Shown here: positions 62,226 through 64,000 of the stretch, one piece after another
Layout of the letters: each line of letters starts with the position of its first letter
How positions within the stretch are numbered: the first letter of the stretch is position 1
Assembly: GCF_019578655.1 (NCBI RefSeq)
Contig: NC_063260.1
Coordinates: 4,094,501-4,158,500 of the forward strand
Reading direction: 5' to 3'
DNA length: 64,000 nucleotides
Origin: Ricinus communis
Lineage: Eukaryota > Streptophyta > Magnoliopsida > Malpighiales > Euphorbiaceae
Program-made: the position numbers and the translations under genes
Notes under the pieces: model-generated
The model's database searches: none
What the model saw: only the letters and a program-made list of their open reading frames with translations
What the model was told of the DNA's origin: nothing

Positions 62226-63227
62226 AAAGTTCGACCCTCTTATATTTAATATTTAATAAATTAATAGTTTTATTAATTAATAAATTTTTCAAGAACCCAA
62301 CTTTCTTTTTACTGGATAACTAATAATTCTATTATTCAATAATTAACAAAAATTGGAACAAATTCTTTGTAATTATTAATATTAGAGAGAATGTTTAGAA
62401 GAAAAATTCTAATTATTTACATATCATCTTTTCTTTTACATTATGTTTGGTTGAAGTGAATTCTATATAATTTTAGAATTTATTTGCAAATTTAAAGTTT
62501 TTATATTTGATTGAAATGATATTCAGCTTAGAATTCTAATTCATTAAATCAATGAAAATCTAACTAAATGAATTGTAGCAGAATAGCTAGAGTTTCTCAA
62601 AATGAATCCAACATTAATTTCGTAAAACTAAAATAGCACTTTCAACTTCACTATATCATTTTTTTTCTCTCTCATTTTTCTCTCATGCCTTTTATCTCTG
62701 TAATTCTTTTTTAATTATAATTTACTTCAAGCACAATATTCATTTTATTGAAGTGAATTCTATAGGTATTATTTTACACATAAAATATACCAAATTTATT
62801 TACAAATGAAATAAATTTCTAAATTAATTTCAACCAAATATAATGCTAGTGTTTGTTTATTAATGCTTATAATTGGGAATAAATTTAAAACTTTAGAAAT
62901 TATCAAATACAAAAATTCTTTCTTTTAGGCGTACCACCAACAGAAGAAAGTGAAGTGAAAATTATATTATGAATTAAAAAGAAAGTGTAATCATCATGGA
63001 ATCATTTGAGAATGTGATCTTTTCCATGGTAATCACTTGTTGAATTGAAAACTAAGTATTTCACTTGTATTTTTGCAATAAGCTTTCTATTTCATAGAGT
63101 AATTTATTGATTTTAAATTAATATATGTGATTTACTTTAAATACATTAGCCTTACATTATTTTATAGACTTTTTCGTTCTCATAAACTTAATAGATTAAT
63201 ACATTAATTATAAGGGAGTCTATTGTT
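62226..63227. mobile_element. second insertion in the same LTR, containing a MITE-like unit
   Basis: About 1 kb interrupts the LTR match between 62225 and 63228. Within it, CATTATGTTTGGTTGAA (near 62441) and the inverse TTCAACCAAATATAATG (near 62827-62843) bound a ~400-bp unit with further inverted pairing (GTGAATTCTATA, AATTTATTTGCAAAT). No target duplication was assigned, and the outer 1 kb is AT-rich and unclassified. Confidence 0.5.
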
Positions 63228-63500
63228 TAGACTAAATTAATCTTAACACTACTTGGATTAGGAATCCTAAATTAGGGGAATAACAAACTAATATTAACTA
63301 CCAAATACTAAATCAACCACAACTCCTAAATCAGACTTAAAATAATTATATAATAAAACTATTGTTCCAGAAAAGCTGGAAATTATGGAAATACCTTTTG
63401 GGTATTGAAATTGTAAATATTGGACCAGAATTGCAAAAATCTCTTGATTCTTTGAACTTTATTTTTTTTTTTTTTCTTGATGTTTTCCTTGTCTGCATCA

Positions 63501-64000
63501 TAATGGAAACTCGAATATCGCATCAGTCCATTTAACCAAAACCAGTGTAGTTAAAAGGCGATATGCCTTCCTATCTCCTTGAAGTGCAAAATGCAAAAAA
63601 ATGCTCACCTGAACATGGCAAGGCGCAAAATCCTAAGACAAATTAATTTAAAAAAATACACCAAAAAACATAAATTTAGCAAACATAAATCCAGTGATAA
63701 TCAAAGCTTGTGAATAGTCACTTTACATGGAAAAATAAAACTCTAACCTATAACATTAAAAAAGAGAGCAAAGAGACGAAAAGAATAAAAAAGGAGCAGT
63801 AGCTGGCTTTTAAGACTTTTCCTATTTTATATTAAGTTATTAAATTTAAACCTATTTTACTCTAAGTTAGGTGGTGCCTTAAGTACCTAACAAATAAAAC
63901 CTGCCGCTTAGTTTAACCGGCCATGATTACCTAATACAACCAGACCTGCTAGTTTAAACTGCCCTGGTTACCTAATACAAACAAAATTGCTTATTTAAAC
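63501..64000. other. non-coding right edge, probably RAD4 intron
   Basis: No exon could be found. The last 120 bp carry two near-repeats of a GGTTACCTAATACAA-type phrase. The exon that should precede the one starting at 59692 (ending with two bases of a split Arg codon) is not visible up to 64000. Confidence 0.4.

Larger units (their letters stand above)
59888..63500 (-). mobile_element. LTR element with gag-like remnant only, probably in a RAD4 intron
   Basis: Direct terminal repeats lie at 59888-60377 (about 490 bp) and 61696-63500, the latter enlarged by two insertions. Both begin TGATGTAGG on plus and end CTTGTC..CATATCA / CTTGTCTGCATCA. Internal minus-strand reading near 61620-61400 gives GGDPTKFCDWIDSLESYFDC and CNLIGSAKLW, a gypsy-type gag (retrotrans_gag) start. 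A second piece reads MANYLNQFEK (near 61335). No protease, reverse transcriptase or integrase is seen, so it is a deletion derivative or LARD. It lies just upstream of the first RAD4 exon visible here. Confidence 0.72.

Noticed and set aside
1..64000. CRISPR arrays, bacterial operons, riboswitches
   Set aside because: Nothing of this kind appears; the repeats are transposon ends or microsatellites in plant nuclear DNA.

Overview
The window is nuclear DNA from a dicot plant. Genes have GT/AG introns and strongly AT-rich spacers, and the protein families are plant-type: a DUF593/GTD-binding myosin receptor, HMGA proteins with an H15 domain plus AT-hooks, and a plant XPC/RAD4 homologue. Copia, gypsy, LINE, TRIM and MITE relics fill the spaces between. 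The species cannot be fixed from sequence alone; a woody eudicot of the Malpighiales/Euphorbiaceae type is a guess.

Layout, left to right. (1) 1-6.45 kb: the 3' exons of a plus-strand gene of unknown function, with a 4.67 kb broken minus-strand copia element in one intron, only 9 nt from the splice donor. (2) 10.07-13.22 kb: a complete three-exon MYOB-type myosin-binding protein gene, plus strand, 979 aa. (3) 14.31-17.10 kb: a convergent five-exon galactose mutarotase (aldose 1-epimerase) gene, minus strand, 335 aa. (4) 17.3-29 kb: AT-rich repeats around a 3.9 kb copia derivative that has lost its whole reverse transcriptase. (5) 29.97-31.54 kb and 49.81-51.12 kb: two same-strand HMGA paralogues. 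The 18 kb between them is almost all transposon debris: foldback elements, a subtilase pseudogene, a 3.0 kb solo LTR with a perfect 5-bp target duplication, a MITE, and a gypsy chromovirus inserted into the RNase H end of a LINE. (6) 53.39-59.69 kb and beyond the right edge: the C-terminal six exons of RAD4 (XPC homologue), minus strand, with a foldback element, a TRIM and probably a gag-only gypsy element in its introns.

The intact genes have unrelated jobs: cytoplasmic streaming, sugar anomer conversion, chromatin architecture and nucleotide excision repair. There are no operon-like links. Two themes unite the window. One is repeated insertion of retroelements into introns without breaking reading frames. 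The other is an HMGA duplication in which one copy lost its fourth AT-hook through a frame-shifting deletion while both copies kept a G-box-like promoter block. Splice junctions were chosen by GT/AG consensus and reading-phase continuity; none is confirmed by transcripts.
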